From positions 31,147,585 through 31,211,584 of the forward strand of contig NC_092345.1 of the NCBI RefSeq assembly GCF_963676685.1: a stretch of 64,000 bases of DNA, in the 5' to 3' direction. Source of the DNA: Mytilus edulis (taxonomy: Eukaryota > Mollusca > Bivalvia > Mytilida > Mytilidae). A model generated the notes under the pieces. The model was not told the DNA's origin. It was given only the letters and a program-made list of their open reading frames with translations, and did no database searches. Positions 19,376-30,078 of the stretch are shown one piece after another (position 1 is the stretch's first letter; each line of letters opens with the position of its first letter). Made by a program: the position numbers and the translations under genes.

Positions 19376-21598
19376 ATGGAATTTACAGGATTCAGAAAAA
19401 TCGCCATTTTAGATGATCAGGAGGCTGTCACTATTGCATATAAGGATGTAAGAGATGACCATACAGACACGAAATGGTAATTTTAAGTTAACAACATTCT
19501 ACGCTAAGAGTTCTTAGTTGACATTTTCAGAAATTATTTTCTTTCAAGTATATTTGAAGAATTTAACTACCACGTATGTTTGAAAGTATAAAACTATCCA
19601 AGTTTATTTGGAAGAATAAAATGATACATTCAAAGAAAATTACCACTTTAATGTTAGATGGGTACTGATTGACATTTTAGTCTCTAATATACATCTAATC
19701 TTAAATATATTTTCTAAAGTTGATATCGATTTTGAACTAGCTTTCAGTAATAACTGCGAGCACTCTCAAATCTGTTCTTAGTGTCTTCAGTATTTGTGTT
19801 TGTTCTTGTTATGCTTTGAATAGATCTGATGAGTAGTTAAAAGCTTTTCAATTAATCTTTATAGTTTGTTCTTATGTAGTGTTGTGACATCACTTTCCCA
19901 GGTTAGGGGAGTGCTGGGTGATAACACATCTTATTTTTTTATATTTACCTAACGCCTTTGATAATTAGGTCGAAATAATAAATAAATATTCCTTTTACAT
20001 TTTGAATTATCATTATTTTGCTTCACCACATTCATCTGTCTACAGCTTGTTGATTATAGTATTCCTTTTATTCACAGGTTACTCTTAAAGTACAGCGCTG
20101 AAAATAAGATAGTACTACATTGGACAGGTTCTGATTGCGGGAAATTCTTTGCCAAGTTTACAGGTAAATACAGAGTGTTTGTCGTAATCCTTATGCTTTC
20201 CAGTAAATACAAGTAGCAAAGACTCGTATTTAACTGTTTCAAACCAAACTCTCCAAAATTATTGATTACAAATAGGACTAGAACATCTAGAAGTCGAAAA
20301 CAAAATGATAAGACCATGGCAGACGAAGACCGACGAAAAGACAAATAACACAGACTGAGACTGAGGAACACGATCTCCACCTAAAAAAAAGAGAATGATC
20401 TCAGGTGTGCTAGATAGGTAATCAGATCCTGTATCATATGTACCACCCGTCGTGATGGTCATGTAAGTACAAACACGGTGATAAACCCAATGCGGTAGGT
20501 CACAGTCGAGGAAACAAAGAATAGATTGCAGTTGCAAAAATTGAAAAATATCTATCGTCATCTAAGAACCTTTAGTTTGGTTATATTACATTTTGTAGCA
20601 TCATGTCATGAAGCGTTAAGAACATTATATGGTCAACTGATTGTCTTTTTATTCCAGATAAAGTCAGGCTATTTGCCTTCATTCGTCTGGATTTCGAGGA
20701 AAAGGGACCAGAGACAATTAAACGAACAAAATTTGTGTTGTTATCATGGATTGGTCAAGACGTTGCAAACGAAAAGAGACAAAGGGTTCATGGAGACAGG
20801 GAATGTATCAAAAGCGTAATTAAGGTGAATTTTTAAAACAATTTGAAAGGAGGTCACGAATCAAACATTTCATCTGAAATAATATTTGAATTTAGGAAAC
20901 TATCATACCGAAATAAAAATATCTTCTATAATGTGGACAACATGTATTGTTTGTTTAATGATTCAGTTTGTAATGTTTGTAAATATTTTTTACTAATAGT
21001 ATCCCTTGCTCTTATCCATACAATTTTTACAATAACTGTAGTTTATATATAAGGTCCCTTTATTTTTACTCAAACAAACAGTTACTAAATTGATGATATA
21101 AAAAAGAAGATGTGGTATGATTGCTAATGAGACAACTATCCACAAAAGACCAAAATGACACAGACGTTAACAACTATAGGTCACCGTACGGCCTTCAACA
21201 ATGAGCAAAGCCCATACCGCATAGTCAGCTATAAAAGACCCCGAGTACATTCTTAAAGCTTTTTTATTGAACATTTTCTTTTAAAATTAAGAAATGGTCT
21301 TAAAGCTATTTAAGTTACAAGAGCATAGTCAACGTTGAAAACCAAATTACCTTGGGAAATTCCGAGAACAATCATTAATCGGAATAGTTTGATTGAATGC
21401 ATTTGTAGTGATGTTCATCGTTATCTTCGATTGCCATACTTTTTAATATGAAAAAAAAGTAAGTGTGTTATAACTCACAAAGTCTTTTTAATCTTTTCTT
21501 TCTTTCAGGATTATGACTGCGAATTATGTCTGTACGAAGAGACAGGTATTGATGAAAAATTGATATTGCAAAAAGTAGAAGAGGCCGAGACAAAATGA
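19376..21598 (+). CDS. Coactosin-like actin-binding protein (ADF-H domain), four exons
   Basis: Exons read as 19376-19476, 20078-20163, 20658-20824 and 21509-21598, all with GT-AG joins in frame, giving 147 residues against 142 for human COTL1. The start ATG at 19376 follows an in-frame TGA at 19355. The protein is a single ADF-H domain: EAVTIAYKDVRDD (compare EACRAAYNLVRDD in COTL1), then VRLFAFIRLDFEEKG, then IKRTKFVLLSWIGQDV, and a C-terminal helix region rich in E and K (LILQKVEEAETK). Lys87 aligns with COTL1 Lys75, reported as essential for F-actin binding, so actin binding is probably kept. Family role: binds actin filaments and, in vertebrates, 5-lipoxygenase. The segment after the first tryptophan (LLLKYSAENK onward) is divergent from typical coactosins. 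Intron 2 carries a reverse-oriented dispersed repeat. RNA data would settle whether an extra 5' exon exists. Confidence 0.85.
20280..20545 (-). repeat. Repeat F copy, reverse, in intron 2 of the coactosin-like gene
   Basis: GGAACACGATCTCCACC, GAATGATCTCAGGTGTGCT, GTAATCAGATCCTG, CACCCGTCGTG and GGTAGGTCACAGTC are the reverse complement of the family at 16530 and 24540. It accounts for the overlapping open frames here. Confidence 0.75.
21093..21243 (+). repeat. Repeat A 5' fragment in intron 3 of the coactosin-like gene
   Basis: AAAAAAGAAGATGTGGTATG, GAGACAACTATCCACAAAAG, GGTCACCGTACGGCCTTCAA and CATAGTCAGCTATAAAAGAC. The 3' half of the family is missing. Confidence 0.88.
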
Positions 21599-22189
21599 CT
21601 AAAGGATGAAGCAACATATACAATATTAAATCAGGAATGATTTTGTAGCAATGCAGTCTAAAATGTACTACTTGTTTTTATATTTAAGGAATCCTAAAGT
21701 TCTTTGTTTAAATCGTCGTTTATCGGAAATGCTAGGTCTTTTCTTTCTAGCCTTAAAATGTGAATGTTTCTGTACTTTATCTGAACAGAACTATATATTT
21801 GATCCCCCAAAATGTGCTTGTGAAAAGAAAGGAGACTGTATTTTAGTGGTTATCGTTGTTTGCTGTCTTATTATTAAGTTTAAGAATTATGACAAAACAT
21901 GGCAAAGATAAAAATGTCAAGGTTTATTTATAAATTAATATAAAGATTCCGTCCCCATATCGTAAAATTAAAGACTCTATTGTACATAGCAAAATGGTAA
22001 AGAACAGAAAAAAGGTTTCGTAATATTAGATTTGCATAAAAAATAGATCCAGAGTTTAAGGTTGTATATTACACACCGTCAACATTTTGGGTTATTTCGC
22101 TTTGAATATTCGCCTTGATTTTAGCATTTTTCCTCGATAGAGTATTTCCTTAAAGTTTGTAACGAAACGATTTGAATTTTAAATTATTA

Positions 22190-22815
22190 ACTTCCCCACC
22201 TTAGTAGCAATTTACAAACTTCACCTGCATATCGGTTATACATTTCCCAACTCACACAGAAAGTTGATAAACCACGGGTATGTCAAAGACCGCCCCGTCT
22301 TTTTTCTAAAACAAAACATCATCGGAAGAAACCAAGACATTGTTGATAAATATTCCGTTTCAACTTCACAATGGTCTTGAAGTATAGATTCTAGATACTG
22401 ACGTTGTTGATCATATAAATAACTTGTTATTGTATTCTTTTATTTGTAAAATTATTAGTATTTTTGTATTCTTGTCATTTGTTTTTTGCAAATGTGCTTT
22501 TTGGTTTATCATTGTTGACATATTTGCTTGTTTAACTAGTGATTAAGATTATAACTCAATGTAGACTGATGTACCCCGTTATGACATTTTTACCTATTAT
22601 GTATGTGTGTTTTGTTCTCATATCATTGTTAATGTAAATGAATTTTGATGCGACGGTAATACAAGTGAGAGGTTTAATCCACCATTTTTGACATCAGAAA
22701 ATGCATGTACCAATTAAGGAATATGACAGTTGCTATCCATTCGTTTGCTGTTTTTGAGTTTTTGATTTTGCCATTTCCTTAGGGATTTCTCATTTAGAGT
22801 TTTCCTTGTAGTTCG
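22190..22815 (+). repeat. Repeat D (retrotransposon-like tail), medium copy
   Basis: It shares ordered blocks with 24810-25790: CCTTAGTAGCAAT, CACCTGCATAT, GGGTATGTCAAAGA, TTGTTGATAAATATTCCGT, TCAACTTCACAA, TTAAGATTATAACTCAATGT, AATATGACAGTTGCTATCCA. Internal sequence present in the longer copy (about 25140-25440) is largely missing. Confidence 0.7.
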
Positions 22816-23329
22816 GCTTTAATCTCTCAACTTGCTTTAATCGGATTTCTACTTTTTTTTTTTATATCGAGAGGAATTCGTGTTGATCATGTTGTGGAAG
22901 ATACTAATGAATGGGTATTATTACCATTTATAGATTGTATACGCCATAACAGGTATATTTTTTTTCAATGGTCAGAACTAAGAATACTTTGTATTTTAAG
23001 ATATGTGTTGGGAATACTCAGGCAAATCACAATATTTAGCACCTAGACAATATGATTGAAATATCATGTGGATAAAAGTTAATAGCCTTGAAAAAAAAGT
23101 TTTTTTATGCCAATATCTTTGTTTTCAGTTATCATTTCAACTATGGTCTTAAAGGTTGAAACGTTGCCTTTATATGGATATCTGCGTCATGACAGCAATT
23201 ATAATAAAACATAAATTAAAGTCAATCTTGTTATCTCTGTATATTGGTAAATTGAGTTTGCTATCTTACCGATAACTTGGTATAGTATCCATTTATAAGG
23301 CTATAATGGTTTTACGTGACAGGAGGAAT

Positions 23330-23420
23330 ATAGCTTTATATATTACACACAGTCAATATTTTGAGTTATTTCGCTTTGAATAATCACATTTTTTTCAAAT
23401 AAAATTCCTTAATATATGTT
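23330..23420 (+). repeat. Short repeat shared with 22060-22160
   Basis: TATATTACACAC, GTCAA(T/C)ATTTTG and GTTATTTCGCTTTGAATA recur in the same order near 22060-22160. The family is not identified. Confidence 0.5.
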
Positions 23421-23649
23421 TTAAGATCGCATAATTCAGTAGAAGAAAGGCGAACAACAATGATCAAGCTAAATATCTTCAGCAGCGTTTCTGTTTGAAA
23501 TTGTTTGCTATATATACACGTTTATAACGAGTTTAAACTAATTTTAGACTTGTACCTAGAATGTTGTTCCCGCAGATAAAGCCCAAAACAACAACGTTTT
23601 TGTGTGTAAATCACATTACATAAACTGCATGCTTGAGAAATGAAATAAG

Positions 23650-23910
23650 TATTGACAATTCACTTGAAAACCCAATATATACCCTTCGACGCTTACTAAT
23701 TAGTAAATCCTGGATAATCATAGGTCTGTTACTAGCATATGTTCCTTTGATCATAAAGAGGAAGAACTGGATCTTCCATCACTGTATTTGATACCTAAAC
23801 TACATATGTGTCCTTAAAAACAACAGTATATTGCTGGATCTTCAAGGTGCTCCCCTAAAACTCTTTCTCAATTATTAACATCAATTTTATCAGTAATCAA
23901 AGTCACACGT
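23650..23910 (+). repeat. Diverged repeat shared with 3692-4165
   Basis: It shares ordered blocks with 3692-4165, ending in the identical AACATCAATTTTATCAGTAA. The copy here is shorter between the blocks. Confidence 0.5.
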
Positions 23911-24539
23911 TCCTTATGTCGTAGTCGTAGTCCTAGTCCTAGTGTGACCTACCGAATAAGACTATTTATCCTTCAACAAAACGCATATAGCACCTCAAGG
24001 TATTTGTAATATCTGAAAATAAACTTGAAAAATAATTCGAAATGTGTTTTTCAATTGAAAGACATTGGCGTCATCGATAAGACAAATTGAGGTAAGTGAT
24101 CATAAAAATTTAGACAATAACTATAGTATTAAATTGAGACAACGTCAATTATTTTCTTGTTTATTGTATGAGAATATAGATTTTATCAATATATGCATAC
24201 ATACAAAAATTATATAAAAAAAAAGTATTAGTCTATCATGTGTATTGTAGTAAATGCACATATTTTGTGTGAGTATCTTATTAACTTTTTTCTATTTTGA
24301 AAGTAAGGTATAGAACAGTTAGATGCTTCTAACATTATGTTGATATATTTTTGAAACTTATTGTAAATCCAATGTATAAAGTGGACTACATTTTAGCATT
24401 ATATTACACCTGGATGGATGGTTCAATTTGTAAACAGGGACCCTAAGCCTGTTACCTGGACGACTAAGGTAAATATATACAGGAAATATTTAGGAATAAA
24501 ACGTTTATCAGTATTAAAAAAAAAGACTATTTACCGGCT

Positions 24540-24760
24540 TTGTACTCTCATGAGCAACACGACGAATGCCACATTCCGAAGCACCTGAGATCACCCCCTG
24601 TCTTTGGAATTCATGTTGCTTAGTGTTTAGTTTTCTATGTTGTGTCTTGTGTACAATTGTTTGTCATTTTGTCTTTTTCCTTTTTAGCCATAGCGTTAAC
24701 GTTGTCAGTTTATTTTCGATTTATTAGTTTGAATGTTCCTCTGGTATCTTTCGTCCCTCT
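24540..24760 (+). repeat. Repeat F copy
   Basis: GCACCTGAGATCACC, CATGTTGCTTAGTGTTTAGT, TTTTCTATGTTGTGTCTTGT and GGTATCTTTCGTCCCTC match 16530-16765. It lies immediately before the long repeat D copy, so F may be a 5' part of the same element. Confidence 0.75.
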
Positions 24761-24799
24761 CTCAGTACAAGAGTCTATGCCAAACGAAAAGATCTTAAC

Positions 24800-25790
24800 T
24801 TCTAAATTATCCGTTTCCCCAACCTTAGTAGCAATATACCAGTGTCACCTGCATATGAGATATATATTTCCCAACTTATTCGGTATTGAAGAGATTGCAG
24901 CTAATATTCAGTTTGTAAAACGACACCATATCGGAGTAGAAAGTTAAAAAACAAAGGGTATGTCAAAGAACGTATCCTCCCTTTTCTAAAAATTGTTCAT
25001 GGGAAGGTACCAAGACTTTGTTGATAAATATTCCGTATCAACTTCACAAGTAATACACGATGGTCTTGGAGTATATATTAAGGGTACGGAAGTTGTTAAT
25101 CATCTAAAATAACGTGTTATAGTATTCTTTAAATTTGTTTGTCTTTATGAATATAACGTTTACCTTTTATACTGTTTTTGGTGATATTCATTTTACGTGG
25201 ATCTGTACTTATACATTCTGTTATTGTGTTATGTTCGATGGTTATAAATTTTTAATCTTGTCTTACATTTTTGCTAAAGTGCTTTGTCTACATGCCTTTT
25301 TGTTTTTCCTTTGTTACAGATGACGTAGCTTTGAACTTATACTTCCTGTCATTGTGTTTCTATGTTAAATTTTTGTATTCGTGTCTTTCATTTTTTCTAA
25401 TGTGCTGTGTATATGCCTTATTGTGTTACTTTGTGACATATTTGTTTGTTTTATATTGATTAAGATTATAACCCAATGTTGACTGCCGTATCCTCATATT
25501 TTTTTTTTTACATTTTTAACTATTATATCTGTGTTTTGTTCACACTACATTGTCAATATAAGGGAATTGTATACGAGTGTCTAACAAGTGAGAGGTTAAG
25601 ATAGCTATAAAACCAGGTCCATCCGACATTAACTGCATAAAAATGTCTGTAACAAGTCAGAAACATGACAGTTGTTATCCGTTCGTTTGGTGTGTGTTGA
25701 GCTTTTGAATTTGCCATTTGATTACGGACTTTCCGTTTGAATTTTTCTCGGAGTTCGGTATTTTCCTTGATATGCAGTATAGCACAGCCT
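24800..25790 (+). repeat. Repeat D, longest copy in the window
   Basis: It runs from the CCAACCTTAGTAGCAATA block through TTTGTTGATAAATATTCCGT, TGTTTTTGGTGATATTCATT, GATTAAGATTATAACCCAAT, AAACCAGGTCCATCC and ATGACAGTTGTTATCCGTTC, to GGACTTTCCGTTTGAATTTT at the 3' end. No intact protein frame, so probably the 3' end of a non-LTR retrotransposon whose ORF is lost here. Confidence 0.7.
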
Positions 25791-26480
25791 CCTTGAAGTC
25801 GGATTTGATAAATGAAATATAGAAATAAAACTTATTTTAATATTTTATTTCCAGCACTGTTGTAACAAACATAACTTAGTAAAACAAAAACAATCAACAC
25901 AAGAACTTTGAAAATAATAATAATAATAATATATGATTCTTGTAGATTATACATGATAAAATATACACAACAATGGAATATATGCTTACCGGGACATATG
26001 GGAATGTTCAAAGCTCTCTTTATGTTCTGAACAATCATTGTTTTCGCATTATTATTTGCTGTTTATAGACATAATTCTTTGAGTATAGAGACTGAAACAG
26101 ATTGAACCATTGTTAATGAGTCAAAAACATGTTAAAAGCAACCAAAAAGTTTAATACTCGAGTTTAGTTTTATAAAATAGACAAAAAAGTCGTTCTTTCC
26201 AAAATTCGAACAATAAGTAACTCGAGCGAAAAGTGTCATTCTAAATTACTTCACATGCATAATTTTTAAAGAAAATTTTTGTAATTTCTGATTGGACTTA
26301 AATAAATGGAGGGGAATGCGGGAAACCGATATTTCTGTTAATATTGAACACTTTATGAGCAGAAAATGTGAAGCCTCATTTAAAATTGATATTTATGGAG
26401 AGAAAGAATAAGAAGAAGTAAAAGAATCAGAAGAGTGATAGACCTTTCTCTTGTTTTATCATACAAGTTATTATATATTG

Positions 26481-29400
26481 CTAATAAAAACCAGGATTTG
26501 TATGTTCAATAAAGCATTTTTTACAGTAACGTTTAACAGCTCGATAAGCATCTACTGTCAGGTGGCAGTCTTGAATATTGAGTTGTTCAAGATGGCGGCA
26601 TTTCTTGGCTATACATTTTACACCGTCGTCTGTAATTGCATCACACGACTTGAGACTTAGTTTCTTTAGTTGAGAACAATTATGTGAAAGGACCTGTAAT
26701 CCTTCGTCAGTTACGTCACACTTTCCAATATCTAAAGATTTGAGTTTCGTGCAGTTTCGTGCTAAAACATCCATGGCGTCGTCTGAGACAGCTTCACAAC
26801 CTCTGACATTCAAATAACGTAACTTCCGGCAATTTTTAGCCAATTGTATGACACCTACGTCAGAAACTTTATCACACTTTGCTACACTTAAATATCTTAA
26901 ATTGTCTCCTATTTTCGAGAGTGCACACACTCCGTAGTCGGTCACTTTTCTACAGTCACTAATGCTAAGTTCCTTGATATACGGACAGTTAATACCTATG
27001 GCTTGAACGCCAGCGTCACCTATGCGCACACATCGTCTTAGATATAAGTGTTGTAATTGGGTACAATGAAGAGTAAGTGTTTTTAATCCTTCGTCCTCCA
27101 GCGCGTAACAATCTGTCATGTCTAAAAAGCGGAGGTAGATTTGTCGAAGATGGTGTGCTGTGGCCTGTTCTAATACTTGGGTGGTAAGACTAACACTGGT
27201 AACACAAGGGCATCCTGCAATTGAAATAATAAAATAACGTTTAGTCAAAGATCATATCTTAAAATAAGGAACAAAACTCGGTACTCTAATGGAAGCACGG
27301 TAGTCTTTAAAATGTGATCGAGTTTGTGCGTTTTTCATTTGGTCCATTTTTATACTGAAAGAATCTTTTAGAGATTTAACACATTTAACGTGCTATTATT
27401 GTAAATGTGTTAAAGGCAAATACCTGCATGCATTATATTTCTCTTAAGTAAATTATAAGCTTTTCGTTACATTTTTCTTCTGCAAAACATTGTGTGCAAG
27501 AAGTCACATTGATGAAATGAAAAGTCTCATACAAGGTTCAACTATGCATGAAATTTTAAAAATGTAATCAAAATGTTGTTCATTTATGAAAATTTATTGT
27601 GGCCCTCAAAGTTAAATTTTAATTCACGTCTACCAATGCATGGAAATGAAAATTAATTCTTCTATAAATTTCAATTTAGGCATCAAAGGAATAAATAGTC
27701 ATGTCATCACGAACCAAATAACTTCTTACACTATTTTCACTGTCAACTTCCCACTGTTTCGGAGTATTTAAAGAAACATGGTTTTATTTTCGGATTAATC
27801 TCACGTGAATTATCTCAAAATTGTCATTGTGCGCTGTCATTTTATGCCTGGATTACCTCCCATCATTTAAATACACGACTGCTGGGTTGTTATAGTGAAG
27901 TCTATATGATACTATATGTTACACAACTTCAAGCTTTCTTTAAGAACATACAAAGAAGTGTTCGTTCAGTTTCGTATAATAAGTGTATTGAAGAAACTAT
28001 GAGTTTAATTCAAAGTATTATAACTGTTTTAAATTACATGATTGTTATTTGGTCTATCTAGTAAGATTTGGGGGTATTTCTTCCAATTTTCAGAGCGAGA
28101 AAAACAATCTATCAATACAAACTGTATGATTAACTGAGACATTAGGGATTCCTTCCAAAGTCTTTTGTTTCTCTCTCTCGCTTCAACAGCTCAAAATATT
28201 ATTTAAAATCTTTATAGAATAGAACGGTATTATTAGAACTGAAATAATTTTATTTGTCCATTCATACTTATGATGTGCCTAGCAAAGCTAGTGAAAGTTG
28301 GCGGAAATGGAAATAAAATATATTTTAATACATATAAATGATATTTGTCATTTATACGTTATTCCCTGTTGCTGTGATTTATAACATATAAACGACTCCT
28401 TTTTCTCTGTCTAATTTAATTTTTTTTTATTTTCTCAGGTAATACAAAATTTAATTATGTTCAATGGTCTAGAAAACGTTTATAGATGTTAATTTTTCCT
28501 TTGACATATTTTTATTAGGATTTCAGCTAAATGATATTGTATTAAAGCAATAATCATCATCATTTACGTCAGCTTAGAGTTCGAGGAAACTCGGCAAGAA
28601 AAGAATAAGTTTTCCCTTTTTACAAGAGCAAATTTTTAAAGATTTCCCCCCAGACATTTATTAAAGAAAACATTCTTTCTATTTTTGTCATTTCGGGGCC
28701 TTTTATAGCCGACTATGCCGTTTGGGGTTTGCTCATTGTTGAAGGCCGTATGGTGACCTATAGTTGTTAATTTCTGTCATTTGGTCTTTAATAGACAGTT
28801 GTGGCAATCATACCACATCTTATTATTCACAAAGTTTTACAAGGATTCCGAAAACCACATTTAAAACATGATGCTTAAATTTTCTTTATCAATCTATTAA
28901 GCTTTTTTTCTCAATTTTAAGGTATGGACCTTTATTGTTCCTACGTCAAACGTATAATTATCATGTTTTAATATTTGAATTTCGGGTAAACCTCATCTTT
29001 AATTAACTTTAAAAAAAATAGCTGTTTATATTAAAGAGATATTTGACTTAAGTATCTAATTTCAGAAACAGGTTGCTAAATCGATGCTTATAGCAACTGT
29101 GACGCTAAGTTTTGGTTTCTGTCGACGTGTATGGTGCGTTCGAATAAGTGTTTATCAATAAAAATAACTTGTACCTACCAGTAGTATCTAAATATTCCAG
29201 GTTAACACAATAAGATGCAATTTCAAAGAGTGAATCATTAGTAATATTGGCACATCCTTGTATTTCCAAGTGCCGTAACTCTGGACAGCGTTTCGCTATC
29301 GTATGTAATCCTTTATTAGTTAGCTTTTCACAACCAGTCAATATAATTCTTTCCACAATCACACATACTGTGGGAGTATTGTAACTAAGTCTTTTTGTCA

Positions 29401-30078
29401 AATATTTCAAAGCTTTATCAACGTTTATCTTCTCGCTATTTATAACAATGCGTCTCCATAGTAACGGATCCCATGACAACCGATACCATCGATTGCACAC
29501 TCGAGAACATCGACACAACTGATCGGTCGGCAAGTTTGAGAATATGTTCACAATAACGTCATCTGTCACTAAGTCGAAAAGAGACGGTTTATGGTGACGT
29601 GATTTCGGTTTGGATGAAATGTACTGTTGGCCGTCTTGAAGCTCAATCCGTTTAATATTATACTGAATTTCTTCAATATGTTTATCTAACTGATATTCAT
29701 ATGCAGGATTTTTATAACTTATCACAGGTGGCGCTGTTGGAAGTTTGTGTGATGAAATGTGTGATGATTTTGAGGACGAACGGTTAGATGATGTTGTTTT
29801 CACGGACGATGATGATTTATGAGACATTGGTGACGGTGTGGACATTCTGTATTGCATATTTAAGTCACGTGGATTGTAATGGTTAGGTTCTCTGTGTGTA
29901 GGAGTCTTTGTCCCTGACCACGGTGGTTCTCTACACGATACTCGTCCAGATTCGCTACTGTCAGAGCAGCTTCCTTTGAAGGTCGACATGCTGGTCTTTG
30001 AGTACGTATGACTCGCTGCATCAGAGGCAAATCCTGACGACGAGTCATTTATTGAGTCGGTGCATGTTTGATTCGGGT
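26481..30078 (-). CDS. FBXL7: FBXL7-like F-box and leucine-rich-repeat protein, two 3' coding exons
   Basis: Minus-strand exons are 30078-29179 and 27214-26481, joined by a GTAGGT donor and a TTGCAG acceptor that complete LDTTGCPCVTSVSL (human LDVSGCSKVTCISL). About 543 residues are visible, more than the whole human protein (491). The serine-rich N-terminal part includes MSTPSP, like LSTPSP in human FBXL7. An F-box follows (LFDLVTDDVIVNIF, LCRCSRVCNRWY, WDPLLWRR), then about ten cysteine-containing leucine-rich repeats (RFLDMTDC, LYLRRCVR, KELSISDCR, KLRYLNVRGCE, KLKSLDIGKCD, KKLSLKSCD), ending EHTNPGFY (human EHTNPAFF), stop TAG at 26483-26481. Known role: SCF ubiquitin-ligase substrate receptor, reported to target Aurora A and survivin in mammals. 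The frame stays open through 30078 to a TTTTACAG acceptor, so the true start is in an exon further right. Met at 29989 is an internal candidate only. Confidence 0.93.
27215..29178 (-). other. Intron of the FBXL7-like gene
   Basis: A 1964-base GT-AG intron between two large coding exons. Apart from a reverse repeat A fragment at 28690-28828, it is AT-rich sequence without recognised features. Confidence 0.85.
28690..28828 (-). repeat. Repeat A fragment, reverse, in the FBXL7-like intron
   Basis: Plus strand TCATTTCGGGGCCTTTTATA, GTTGAAGGCCGTATGGTGAC and CAATCATACCACATCTT are the reverse complement of the repeat A head. Confidence 0.85.

Noticed and set aside
20072..20561. Minus-strand frames of 100 codons
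   Set aside because: They overlap exon 2 of the coactosin-like gene and a reverse repeat F copy and are shadows of these.
23916..23945. GTCGTA/GTCCTA short repeats
   Set aside because: Only about four hexamer units; too short to be more than a minor microsatellite.
25135..25459. Overlapping hydrophobic frames suggesting membrane proteins
   Set aside because: They fall inside the longest repeat D copy; T-rich repeat DNA translates as F, L and V.
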